A stretch of DNA of 64,000 nucleotides from Desulfofustis sp. PB-SRB1 (lineage in GTDB: Bacteria > Desulfobacterota > Desulfobulbia > Desulfobulbales > Desulfocapsaceae). The stretch spans positions 186,001 through 250,000 of the forward strand of contig JAEQMT010000059.1 of assembly GCA_016722945.1 (NCBI GenBank), given 5' to 3'. The notes below the pieces were generated by a model. That model was not told where the DNA came from. It worked only from the letters and a program-made list of their open reading frames with translations, and ran no database searches. Shown here piece by piece: positions 16,076-27,273 of this stretch (its first letter is position 1; each line of letters opens with the position of its first letter). The position numbers and the translations under genes are program-made.

Positions 16076-17011
16076 ACGCAAAAAACCTGTGGCATAAGCA
16101 TACTGAGCTGGCGTTCCTGGGAATCGCTTATTGCCACCCTGGAATCGTATGAGCGGGTCGGATTATTTGATTTTTTTGACCGCGTCCTCATCTATTTTCA
16201 GGACGTATGCCCGCGCGATATTGAGATAGCCACGCGGTTTTCGCTCGACTATCACGGCGGGCCAAATTGCGGGATCGCCGACGGCATGCGCAACGGAGCC
16301 ACGAAACTTGGCACCGATTACGTGTTATTCCTTGAAAACGATTGCCCGGTAATCGAAGACCGGAACGAGATAGAACGCCAACTTAAAACCGCTCTTAAGT
16401 ACCTGGAATCCGGCACAATCGACATCATGCGGCTGCGTTCGAGGCTGCGCCCCGGCGAGTCCTTTATGGATATACCAAAGTATTTACGCTACTACACCGT
16501 GCGCGAAAAAGAGCCACTGGTGGATATCGAGCCGTTCCACGCCGAGACCCGGCGCAGATGGCTGAGGCGTATCTATAAACGCCACAATCTCAACCGCATG
16601 AAGGGCCGGGCCGTCTACCTTGAACAAGCAGCCGAAAAACTATTTCCAGAGGTCATTCAAAAAACCGAGGATGGCATTTGGATTATGGATTCCTGCTGCG
16701 CCGATTGGACGAATCAGTCGGTGCTGTGCCGCCGCGATTTTTTCCTTGACGTGCTCATGCCCTATGTTGACGCCCACCCGTCTTCGCGCACCAGCAACGG
16801 CTTCCAAGAACCGGAGCGTCCCTTAAACTGCCGATGGTGGCGGCGGCAACACTTTAAAATTGGCCAGGGCAAAGGCCTATTCACCCACCGCCGCGTTGAT
16901 GGCAGTTGGCGGTCTTATCACCCAGCTTTTGAAGACACGGCAAGCTATGCCCCCGGCTCTGACAACGACCGCGCCTCCCAGCCCACGCATGGTGCCAGCA
17001 TTGACGGCTAG
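16076..17011 (+). pseudogene. Glycosyltransferase-like gene, copy 1, without start codon
   Basis: The frame carries the whole conserved core (CGISILSWRSW, GLFDFFDRVLIYFQD, GGPNCGIADGMRNG, YVLFLENDCP) but no ATG, GTG or TTG occurs between the in-frame stop at 16010-16012 and the late ATG at 16286, which lies inside the core. The intact neighbour at 16989 begins with 11 extra residues and an ATG. The 5' end was therefore probably lost next to the IS91 relic. The fold looks like a GT-A enzyme with FLENDCP in the DXD position. The last 30 residues (after DGSWR) are unlike copy 2. Translation could still begin at 16286 or at a non-standard codon. Confidence 0.6.
16706..16912 (+). repeat. 207-bp homogenised block, copy 1
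   Basis: Matches 17640-17846 with only two base differences over 207 bp, while the sequences just upstream of each block differ much more often, including third-codon positions. This is the pattern expected of gene conversion or a recent partial duplication. Confidence 0.85.
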
Positions 17012-17894
17012 CGCAGCAAAAACTTTAGGCGTAAGCATCATCAGCTGGCGTTCGTGGGAAACGTTGGAAATGACGCTCTCCTCCTACCAGGAAGTGGGGC
17101 TGTTTGATTTTTTTGACCGCGTACTCCTCTACTTCCAAGACCTGGGCCAACGCGATATTGAGATTGCAGCCAAATTCGGGCTCCCCTATGGCGGCGGGCC
17201 CAACTGCGGGATAGCCGATGGCATGCGCAACGCGGCCACGGAGCTGGGAACCGATTACGTGCTCTTTCTGGAAAACGATTGCCCGCTCATCGAAACACGG
17301 GATGAGGTGGAATTTCAGCTAAAAACCGCTCGGCAATATCTGGAATCGGGCATCATCGACGTGATGCGCTTGCGCTCCCGTCTGCATCCCGGCGAGGCCT
17401 TTGCCGACGTGCAAAAATATCTGCGCTACTACCCCGTACGCAAAAAAGAACCGTTGGTGGATATCAGGCCATACCGTTTGGAAATCATGTTTCGGTGGCT
17501 GTGGCGCGTGAAGCGTTACAACCTGAGCCGCATGAAGGGCCGGGCCATCTACGTTGAACAAGCAGCCGAGGAGCTATTTCCGGAAGTCATCCAAAAAACC
17601 GCGGAAGGATTCTGGATTCTCGATTCCTGCTGCGCCGACTGGACGAATCAGTCGGTGCTGTGCCGCCGCGATTTTTTCCTTGACGTGCTCATGCCCTATG
17701 TTGACGCCCACCCGTCTTCGCGCACCAGCAACGGCTTCCAAGAACCGGAGCGTCCCTTAAACTGCCGATGGTGGCGGCGGCAGCACTTTAAAATTGGCCA
17801 GGGCAAAGGCCTATTCACCCACCGCCGCGTTGATGGCAGCTGGCGGAAAGAGCATCCAGCGTTTGAGGGGGAAATAGGGAGTGGCGACACGTAA
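16989..17894 (+). CDS. Glycosyltransferase-like protein, copy 2
   Basis: A 301-residue protein starting MVPALTASAAKTLGVSIISW. The ATG at 16989 is chosen because it gives a compact N-terminus before the first conserved strand; earlier in-frame starts lie wholly inside copy 1. Core features are a GT-A-like strand, GLFDFFDRVLLYFQDL, GGGPNCGIADGMRNAA, YVLFLENDCPLIE, MRLRSRLHPGEAF and a Cys/Trp-rich end (LDSCCADWTNQSVLCRRDFF, RPLNCRWWRRQHF). It overlaps copy 1 by 23 bases. A surface-glycan role is likely from the fold. Donor and acceptor are unknown. Homologues appear to be a small, poorly described family. Confidence 0.7.
   Translation: MVPALTASAAKTLGVSIISWRSWETLEMTLSSYQEVGLFDFFDRVLLYFQDLGQRDIEIAAKFGLPYGGGPNCGIADGMRNAATELGTDYVLFLENDCPLIETRDEVEFQLKTARQYLESGIIDVMRLRSRLHPGEAFADVQKYLRYYPVRKKEPLVDIRPYRLEIMFRWLWRVKRYNLSRMKGRAIYVEQAAEELFPEVIQKTAEGFWILDSCCADWTNQSVLCRRDFFLDVLMPYVDAHPSSRTSNGFQEPERPLNCRWWRRQHFKIGQGKGLFTHRRVDGSWRKEHPAFEGEIGSGDT
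17640..17846 (+). repeat. 207-bp homogenised block, copy 2
   Basis: Partner of 16706-16912 (two mismatches). Encodes the segment from WTNQSVLCRRDFF to VDGSWR. Confidence 0.85.
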
Positions 17895-18016
17895 AAAGTA
17901 ATGGTCGGAATTGAGGCGTTGGCGAAATTTTAGATTGTTCTGCTTATTTTTCAAACCTGTTCATTGGTTCCGGGGAAGGTATATTTAATTATTCGTTTTC
18001 GCTGATAAGGCTCCTG

Positions 18017-18814
18017 CTACAGGAGCCCGATCAGCATTCTGGCGCCTACCACGATTAGCAGCAGGGCGAAGATTTTTTTAAGCCTGCCCACCGGCAGGCT
18101 GTGGGCAAGCCGCACTCCCAGGGGCGCGGTGAGCACGCTGACCGCGGCGATGCCGAATAGAGCGGGCAGATAGACATAGCCCAGGGCATAGTCTGGCAGG
18201 TTCGGGTCGCTCCAGCCGTTGAAGACGTAGCCGAAGGCGCCCGCCACCGCAATGGGCAGACCGATGGCGGCGGAAGTGCCGATGGCGCGATGGACGGGGA
18301 TGTTGCACCAGATCATAAAGGGCACCGACAGCGAGCCGCCGCCGATACCCACCAGACTGGAGACAAAGCCGATTATGTTGCCCGCCCCGAACATACCGGC
18401 CCGGCCCGGCAATTCCCGGCCCGGTTTGGGTTTTTTGTCCAGCAGAAACTGGGCGGCGACGGTGTAGAGAAAGATCACGAAGACGATCTTCAGGGTCGGG
18501 GTGGAGAGGGTCGCCACGAAACAAGTACCGATAAAGGTGCCGGTCATGATGCCGATGACGATACGGCGCACCACCAGCCAGTAGACCGCGCCGCGCCGAT
18601 GATGGGCCATGAAGCTGGAGATGGAGGTGAAGATAATGGAGGCAAGCGAGGTGCCCAAGGCCAGATGCATCATCACCACTAGGGGAATGTCCAGCAGTTT
18701 GAAGGAAAACACCAGCATGGGAACAATGACCACGCCGCCCCCCACCCCCAGCAATCCGGCCAGCACTCCGGCAACCGCGCCGACCCCGCCATAGATGGCA
18801 AGTGCGACAAGCAT
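18017..18814 (-). CDS. TauE/SafE-family permease
   Basis: A 265-residue polytopic membrane protein with the two-fold repeat of the family: AGVLAGLLGVGGGVVIVPML near the N-terminus and GFVSSLVGIGGGSLSVPFMI after residue 140, with HLALGTSLASI and HRAIGTSAAIGLPI. About eight hydrophobic helices can be counted. Members export sulfite, sulfoacetate or other organosulfur anions. The start overlaps the stop of the formyltransferase gene (TGATG), so the two are translated together. Substrate is uncertain; the nearby tau genes lie on the far side of 3 kb and are not in the same operon. Confidence 0.85.
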   Translation of the reverse strand: MLVALAIYGGVGAVAGVLAGLLGVGGGVVIVPMLVFSFKLLDIPLVVMMHLALGTSLASIIFTSISSFMAHHRRGAVYWLVVRRIVIGIMTGTFIGTCFVATLSTPTLKIVFVIFLYTVAAQFLLDKKPKPGRELPGRAGMFGAGNIIGFVSSLVGIGGGSLSVPFMIWCNIPVHRAIGTSAAIGLPIAVAGAFGYVFNGWSDPNLPDYALGYVYLPALFGIAAVSVLTAPLGVRLAHSLPVGRLKKIFALLLIVVGARMLIGLL

Positions 18815-19755
18815 CAGCGTGGTGCCCCGGGCTGCGCGGTTTCGCCAAAGATTTCACTGATCTTGGGTTGATCGGCAGCGATGAAATCAGCGGCCGCCTG
18901 TTTTTTCTCCCCTTTTTTTCGCACCGACAAAATTTTAAGGGCGCCATCACCAGTGGCGACAGTGATGTACTGCTCGGTAATGGCGATGATCTCGCCTGCC
19001 CGCCCGCTGCCGCCCGCGGGCCGGGCATCGAAGATCATGAGGTCGCCGCCGCGAAATGTCGTGGTGGCGCCGGGATGGGGGTTGGCGCCTCGGATCAGAT
19101 TGTAGAGCTCGGCGGTGGGGCGTTGCCACGAAATTACCGTGTCTGCCGCGGTGATCACCGGCTGAAATGAGGCCTTTTCTTCATCCTGGGCAACGGTTGT
19201 GGCTTTACCGGTGCGGATCAACCGCACCGCCTCGGCCATCATGCTCACTCCCAGCGGGAAGAGTTTGTCGAAATAGAGGCTTTTGACGGTATCGTCGGGG
19301 GCGATGTCAACTGCTTCCTGCAGTAGGATGGGACCGGTATCAACGCCCTCATCGATAGAGTGAATGGTAACCCCGCTCTTTTTCTCGCCATTGATGATGG
19401 CCCAGTTGATGGCCGAGCCGCCCCGATACGCAGGCAGCAGGGAAGGGTGATAGTTGATGCCGCCGAGCCGGGCGGCAGCAAGCATCGCCGCCGGAACAAA
19501 AGAGGTGACAAAGGCCAGCACCAGTAAATCGGGCTGCAGCATGCGCACCCAATCAATGGCTTCCGGCGCTTTCAGCAGCCGGGTGCGTAAGAGCGGGATT
19601 TCATGCTTCCGCGCTACCTGGGCCACCGGGTTTGGCTGTTTTTGGCTGGGGACATCCGGAACGGTGATTACTCCGGTCACTGATTCACCCTGGCTCAGCA
19701 GTGTTTCCAGTGTGTGTCCGCCAAAAGGCGCCTGGCCGATAAAAATAATCTTCAT
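18814..19755 (-). CDS. Formyltransferase-family protein (Fmt/FDH-type hydrolase domain)
   Basis: A 313-residue protein of the methionyl-tRNA formyltransferase fold. The catalytic Asn-His-Asp set is visible as INYHPSLLPAYRGGSAINWA and HSIDEGVDTGPI. The opening IFIGQAPFGG and the SAINW and PDDTVKSLYFDKLFPLGV segments resemble the hydrolase domain of 10-formyltetrahydrofolate dehydrogenase or ArnA more than housekeeping Fmt. The C-terminal barrel is short. It is coupled to a TauE/SafE permease, not to def or fmt-operon genes, which also argues against the initiator-tRNA role. Likely uses 10-formyltetrahydrofolate; acceptor unknown. Confidence 0.8.
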   Translation of the reverse strand: MKIIFIGQAPFGGHTLETLLSQGESVTGVITVPDVPSQKQPNPVAQVARKHEIPLLRTRLLKAPEAIDWVRMLQPDLLVLAFVTSFVPAAMLAAARLGGINYHPSLLPAYRGGSAINWAIINGEKKSGVTIHSIDEGVDTGPILLQEAVDIAPDDTVKSLYFDKLFPLGVSMMAEAVRLIRTGKATTVAQDEEKASFQPVITAADTVISWQRPTAELYNLIRGANPHPGATTTFRGGDLMIFDARPAGGSGRAGEIIAITEQYITVATGDGALKILSVRKKGEKKQAAADFIAADQPKISEIFGETAQPGAPR

Positions 19756-19936
19756 GGACTCTCCACGGCTTTGCGAGAAACGACAGGAATCGTATTACCC
19801 TCGGGCCAGCTGAACGTACCAGCAATGGTTGAAAAATGGTAGTTGTTTTGGGCTATTGCCGCCGAGTTGGCGATTACACGCGGGACCACAACCTGTGTTG
19901 TCTCGGTCTGGTGCGAAAAGTATCATCTTTCAGGAT

Positions 19937-20100
19937 ATGATGGCTTAGTAAAAATCCCAAGTACAGTCATTGTGGAGTTGAATCGAAATCCATAATCATT
20001 TGAAATTACTGGATTCCCGCTGCAGCCTGCCCTTGAGTGTTGTTATCGAGGGCGGGAATGACGTTAGCAAGCAAATTCAAGGTTTTTACGAGTGCATCAA
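19937..20100 (+). repeat. MITE-like repeat 1, copy A (about 164 bp)
   Basis: The ends are imperfect inverted repeats (ATGATGGCTTAGTAAAAA and, on the other strand, TTGATGCACTCGTAAAAA). An inner pair GGATTCCCGC / GCGGGAATGACG forms a second stem. It shares 88 of 91 bases with copy B (from 20001) and extends further like copy C. It sits in the 543-base gap 19756-20298, where otherwise only weak promoter-like sequence and no gene was found. Confidence 0.75.
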
Positions 20101-20298
20101 GATTTGCTTGTTAGCATAGAGATTATTACGGCTTTTTGGGACATGTCGGTGTAGTAAAAAAGGCAAGGCAGGGCGAACCGGAGTCGCCGGATCACTGATT
20201 ACCATGCGGAAAGCCCGGCTCGGAGCAGTAATGATCGTCGGTGGGTAGTCCTTAACGGTAGGTATGAGAGCACCAGGGATTCGTGAGGGGGATTAGTT

Positions 20299-21213
20299 AT
20301 GACGGTGATGAGGTCGGTGTTTTACGTGCCCAGTACCAATGAGAAGATGATGAGCAAGGCGGCGACCATTCTGGCCGATGTCCTCACCTTGGATCTGGAG
20401 GACTCGGTCCCGCCGGCCAGGAAGAGTGAGGGACGGGAGGTGGTGCGAAATTATCTGAAACACAAACGGGGGGCCCAGGTGTCGCCCTATCTCTACGTAC
20501 GACTCAATAACTGGGAAACCCAGATGACCAATGATGATCTCGAGGCGGTCGTCTTTCCCGGACTGGATGGGGTCTGTCTGGCTAAATGCGGCAGTGCCGA
20601 CAATGTCCGGCGGTTGGCCTGGAAGCTCGATGAGCTTGAGCAGCGGCGTGGCCTGGAAAAAGGTTCGGTGGCCATCCAGCTGCTTATTGAAACCGCCAGG
20701 GGTTGTATGAACGCCTATCCCGCCGCACTTGCCAGTGAACGGGTCAATTCGCTGATTTTCGGGGCGGTGGATTACACCAAGGATATGCGCGTTGAGCTCA
20801 CCAGCGAGGGCACCGAGCAGCTCTACGCCCGCTATCACACCGCGGTGGCCGCTCGCGCCGCCGGCTGCGTGGCCATCGATTGCCCGTTTGTGGCCTTTCA
20901 GGATATGGAGGGATTCAGGCAAAGCTGCCGGCAGGGACGGCAGATGGGCTATGAGGGCAGGATGCTCATCCATCCAAGTCAGATCGAGCCATCCCATGAG
21001 ATATATACACCGTCTCCGGAAATCGTTGCGTGGGCCAAGGGGGTGAAGCGGGTATTTGAGGAGGAGGGGATCGCCAAGGGTTCCGCCGCCGTCTCGTATG
21101 ATGGCAAGATGGTTGACACGCCGGTGTATGAAAATGCCCTGCAGATCCTTCAAACCATGGCGGAAATTCACGCGGTTGGCAAGAAGATAGATGCATCTGA
21201 GAGCACCCAATGA
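20299..21213 (+). CDS. HpcH/HpaI aldolase, CitE/malyl-CoA lyase-like protein
   Basis: A 304-residue TIM-barrel enzyme of the citrate-lyase-beta family. It shows RSVFYVPSTNEKMMSKA, VLTLDLEDSVPPARK (metal and CoA region), the conserved glutamate in LLIETARGC, GAVDYTKDM and HPSQIEPSHEIY near the end. GAGGGGG nine bases before the ATG decides the start. Members cleave or form beta-hydroxyacyl-CoA thioesters such as malyl-, beta-methylmalyl- or citramalyl-CoA. No alpha or gamma citrate-lyase subunit lies nearby, so a free-standing CoA-ester lyase is more likely than a citrate lyase. It is flanked by two copies of the same MITE-like repeat. Confidence 0.87.
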   Translation: MTVMRSVFYVPSTNEKMMSKAATILADVLTLDLEDSVPPARKSEGREVVRNYLKHKRGAQVSPYLYVRLNNWETQMTNDDLEAVVFPGLDGVCLAKCGSADNVRRLAWKLDELEQRRGLEKGSVAIQLLIETARGCMNAYPAALASERVNSLIFGAVDYTKDMRVELTSEGTEQLYARYHTAVAARAAGCVAIDCPFVAFQDMEGFRQSCRQGRQMGYEGRMLIHPSQIEPSHEIYTPSPEIVAWAKGVKRVFEEEGIAKGSAAVSYDGKMVDTPVYENALQILQTMAEIHAVGKKIDASESTQ

Positions 21214-21248
21214 TCCTGGATCGAGTAACCCCGAAATCGTTCATTAAT

Positions 21249-21339
21249 TGAAATTACTGGATTCCCGCTGCAGCTTGCCCTTGAGTGTTGTTATCGAGGG
21301 CGGGAATGACGTTAGCAAGCAAGTTCGAGGTTTTTACGA
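21249..21339 (+). repeat. MITE-like repeat 1, copy B (91 bp core)
   Basis: Matches 20001-20091 with three changes. The left 64 bases seen in copy A are missing. Lies in the 341-base gap between the CitE-like gene and nifJ. The rest of that gap shows no gene. Confidence 0.85.
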
Positions 21340-21530
21340 CGCCACCAGAAATACCGGTGAGAATACATTTCAGGGTGGTTACGACTCCATGAAAAAGGTG
21401 GCCTCGACATTTTCGCTATCAGTTGTCCGACCTATATGATCCGGGGTGTCATGATACTTGAATTTTAGACAGTATTTTACTAGACTCGTTATTTTCAGAT
21501 GATGGCACGGGCGGCCGTTGCCCGGAGTGA

Positions 21531-25070
<3,540 letters not shown>

Positions 25071-25114
25071 TTGCAGGGGCTCAATGGATAATCGGGCCGT
25101 CAGAGGCTGACTTG

Positions 25115-25288
25115 ATGGGAAACGATGTTTTTCAGGTGATCTAACAGGAAAAGGTTTCCGAGCAGATCGTCGAGGATGTCAAAGACCCGATCATCGGCAC
25201 CACGCTCATCTCCGGCGATACCCCGTCGCCTGAGCGTGAGCTGATGACTGGGGTCAACCTCAGCTGTCGGGTGGCGGGGGGGCATTGA
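25115..25288 (+). pseudogene. Short decayed reading frame after nifJ
   Basis: Fifty-eight codons from ATG to TGA with one internal stop at codon 10 read like protein (QEKVSEQIVEDVKDPIIG, TTLISGDTPSPERELMTG). No family recognised. It may be chance. The gap 25071-25441 otherwise holds only the hairpin at 25321. Confidence 0.2.
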
Positions 25289-25320
25289 ACACCGTTTCCG
25301 CCATACGTTTCGCGCAAATA

Positions 25321-25358
25321 GTGCGGCGAACCAGGGCCACGCCTCTGGTTCGCCGCAC
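25321..25358. other. Strong 14-bp stem-loop upstream of prmA
   Basis: GTGCGGCGAACCAG (25321-25334) pairs perfectly with CTGGTTCGCCGCAC (25345-25358), loop of 10 bases. No T-run on either strand. Position 83 bases before prmA fits a leader structure or a nifJ 3'-end hairpin. Confidence 0.5.
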
Positions 25359-25441
25359 CATCTCCCTGTGACAGTTTTGCAAAGAAAACACTCAGACCTC
25401 ACGTGATCTCATCCAGGCGTGAGCCATCGCTGGAGCCGGCC

Positions 25442-26353
25442 ATGGCGAGTTCAGCGTCTCGGTCTCAGGTACCATCCATGTCCCGCACTCTGCTCCTGCA
25501 TATCGTTTGCGACGCCCGCCTTGAAGCGGGGGTAACGGATTATTGTACCGGCATACTGGGGGCGGCGGTGCACATCGATGACCAGCCGGAAGAACCTCTG
25601 TGTACTATCTGCGGCTATCTCAGCGTGGATGAGGATACCATCGATACGGTGCTGTCGGCGGCGACTGCCTACTTTGCCGAACTGGCGACTATTCTGCATG
25701 CTGAGCAGCCCCGGCTGGGTCATGAAGTGGTTGCCGACCAAGACTGGGAACAGAACTGGAAACAGCATTTTACGACTTTTACGGCGGCGCCGGGTCTGAT
25801 CATCGCGCCAACCTGGGAGATACCAGAGCAGGGTGGTGATGGTGCCGTGATCGTTATGGATCCGGGCATGGCGTTCGGCACCGGTCACCATCAGACCACC
25901 AGACTCTGTCTGCACTTTTTGCATGAGACTATCAATGCAGATACCCACCGGGTACTCGATGTGGGGGCCGGCACCGGTATTCTTGCCATGGCGGCGGCGC
26001 TGTATGGCGCCCATCGGGTAACGGCGCTGGACAGCGACCCGGAGGCGCGGGCCATCGCCAGGGCCAATATTGAGACAAACCACCTGGGTGGGCGGGTATG
26101 TGTCAGTGAATGTGAGGTAGCTGAAATTGATGGTGAATATGATATCGTTGTTGCCAACATCGTCCACGATGTCCTGCTCATGCTGGCGGCCGATCTAGTC
26201 CGCTGTACCGCGCCGGGCGGCTCTTTATTTCTCTCCGGGTTGGCGGGTGAACAGCAGGCGCGGAGTATCGTCGCCGGTTATGGCGAACTGGGGATGAAGA
26301 TGGTTGAGGTGCGGGCGGACGATCAGTGGTATGGGGTATACCTGAAAAAATGA
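25442..26353 (+). CDS. prmA: Ribosomal protein L11 methyltransferase
   Basis: A 303-residue class I SAM methyltransferase. It has the PrmA-specific DQDWEQNWKQHFTTF and PTWEIPE, the substrate-loop MDPGMAFGTGHHQTTRLCL, motif I VLDVGAGTGILAMAA, ALDSDPEARAIARANIE and the catalytic-side NIVHDVL. It trimethylates L11 in bacteria that have it. GGAG seven bases before ATG at 25442 favours this start; ATG at 25478 would give a slightly shorter protein and is also plausible. Its stop overlaps the rsmE start (ATGA), a common prmA-rsmE arrangement. Confidence 0.92.
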   Translation: MASSASRSQVPSMSRTLLLHIVCDARLEAGVTDYCTGILGAAVHIDDQPEEPLCTICGYLSVDEDTIDTVLSAATAYFAELATILHAEQPRLGHEVVADQDWEQNWKQHFTTFTAAPGLIIAPTWEIPEQGGDGAVIVMDPGMAFGTGHHQTTRLCLHFLHETINADTHRVLDVGAGTGILAMAAALYGAHRVTALDSDPEARAIARANIETNHLGGRVCVSECEVAEIDGEYDIVVANIVHDVLLMLAADLVRCTAPGGSLFLSGLAGEQQARSIVAGYGELGMKMVEVRADDQWYGVYLKK

Positions 26354-27087
26354 GCGTACCGCGTTTTGTCATAACCCCGGGCGCCGATATTTCAAAACCG
26401 GTAGAACTGGAACGTTCCGAGTCGCATCATGTCCGGCAGGTATTGCGGCTGGCTGTGGGAGATGTGGTCGAGTTGCTGGATGGGTGCGGCGGACGCTACC
26501 ATGGCAGTATCGATACCATCGGTGCCACCGTGTCGGTAAGGGTTATTGACGTCGCCTATGAGATACCGGCAACGCCGTCTTTATGGCTCTATCAGGGGGA
26601 GTTGAAGCAGGCAAAAACTGATGAACTGGTGGAAAAATGCGTTGAGCTGGGCGTTACCCGTTTTATCCCGGTAACCTGTGCACGCACCCAGGGCAGGCGC
26701 GATGGCAGGCGTCTGCAAAAGCGGTGGAAAAGACGCGAGAACATCGTCCGAGGCGCCTGCAAACAATGCGGCCGGGCCACCTTTATGGAGGTTGCCGAAG
26801 AGGGCGATTTTGCAACCCTCATCAGTGGTTCGGGGGATCACGGTATAATCCGAATCATGTTCTATGAGGGAGCTCGCGCGGCTTTTGATGCAACCCTTAT
26901 TGCCGGTACCGGCACGCGGCGGATTTGTCTGTTGACCGGACCCGAAGGGGGATTTACCGACCGGGAAGTGGAACTGGCCCGGGCAGACGGCTGGCGGGTG
27001 GCCGGGCTGGGGGATGTTGTGGTGCGTGCCGAAACGGCGGCGGTGGCGGCAATCACTATCGTCCAACATCGACTGGGACGATTATAG
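26350..27087 (+). CDS. rsmE: 16S rRNA m3U1498 methyltransferase
   Basis: A 245-residue SPOUT-class enzyme. The N-terminal PUA-like part has SHHVRQVLRLAVGD. The knotted domain shows KQAKTDELVEKCVELGV, the LLTGPEGGFTDREVELA SAM-binding loop and GDVVVRAETAAVAAI at the end, all typical of RsmE. ATG at 26350 overlaps prmA by four bases and is preferred over the upstream in-frame start, which lies inside prmA. Acts on uridine 1498 of 16S rRNA. Confidence 0.93.
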   Translation: MSVPRFVITPGADISKPVELERSESHHVRQVLRLAVGDVVELLDGCGGRYHGSIDTIGATVSVRVIDVAYEIPATPSLWLYQGELKQAKTDELVEKCVELGVTRFIPVTCARTQGRRDGRRLQKRWKRRENIVRGACKQCGRATFMEVAEEGDFATLISGSGDHGIIRIMFYEGARAAFDATLIAGTGTRRICLLTGPEGGFTDREVELARADGWRVAGLGDVVVRAETAAVAAITIVQHRLGRL

Positions 27088-27220
27088 TGCCTGACGCTAT
27101 TTGATGGGATCAAAAAGATCCTCGATCCGCCCTGCATGATCTGCATCAGGCGCCCGGGACCAACCGGAAGTGCTTGATTCAACCTGGAGCCTCCCCGCAC
27201 ATGGAGGAATGGTGGAATCG

Positions 27221-27260
27221 GGGGCGGGAATGACGGCGCCCAGAAAGTTCAAGGTTTTGT
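27221..27260 (+). repeat. Partial copy of MITE-like repeat 1
   Basis: GGGGCGGGAATGACG followed by AGTTCAAGGTTTTGTAGACG resembles the right third of copies A to C. The left part is absent. Lies in the rsmE-glycosyltransferase gap just before the start codon. Confidence 0.45.
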
Positions 27261-27273
27261 AGACGAGCATCCG

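Noticed and set aside
18814-19755. Calling this gene housekeeping fmt
   Set aside because: Several segments are closer to the FDH/ArnA type and the neighbours are not those of fmt, so only the family name is given.
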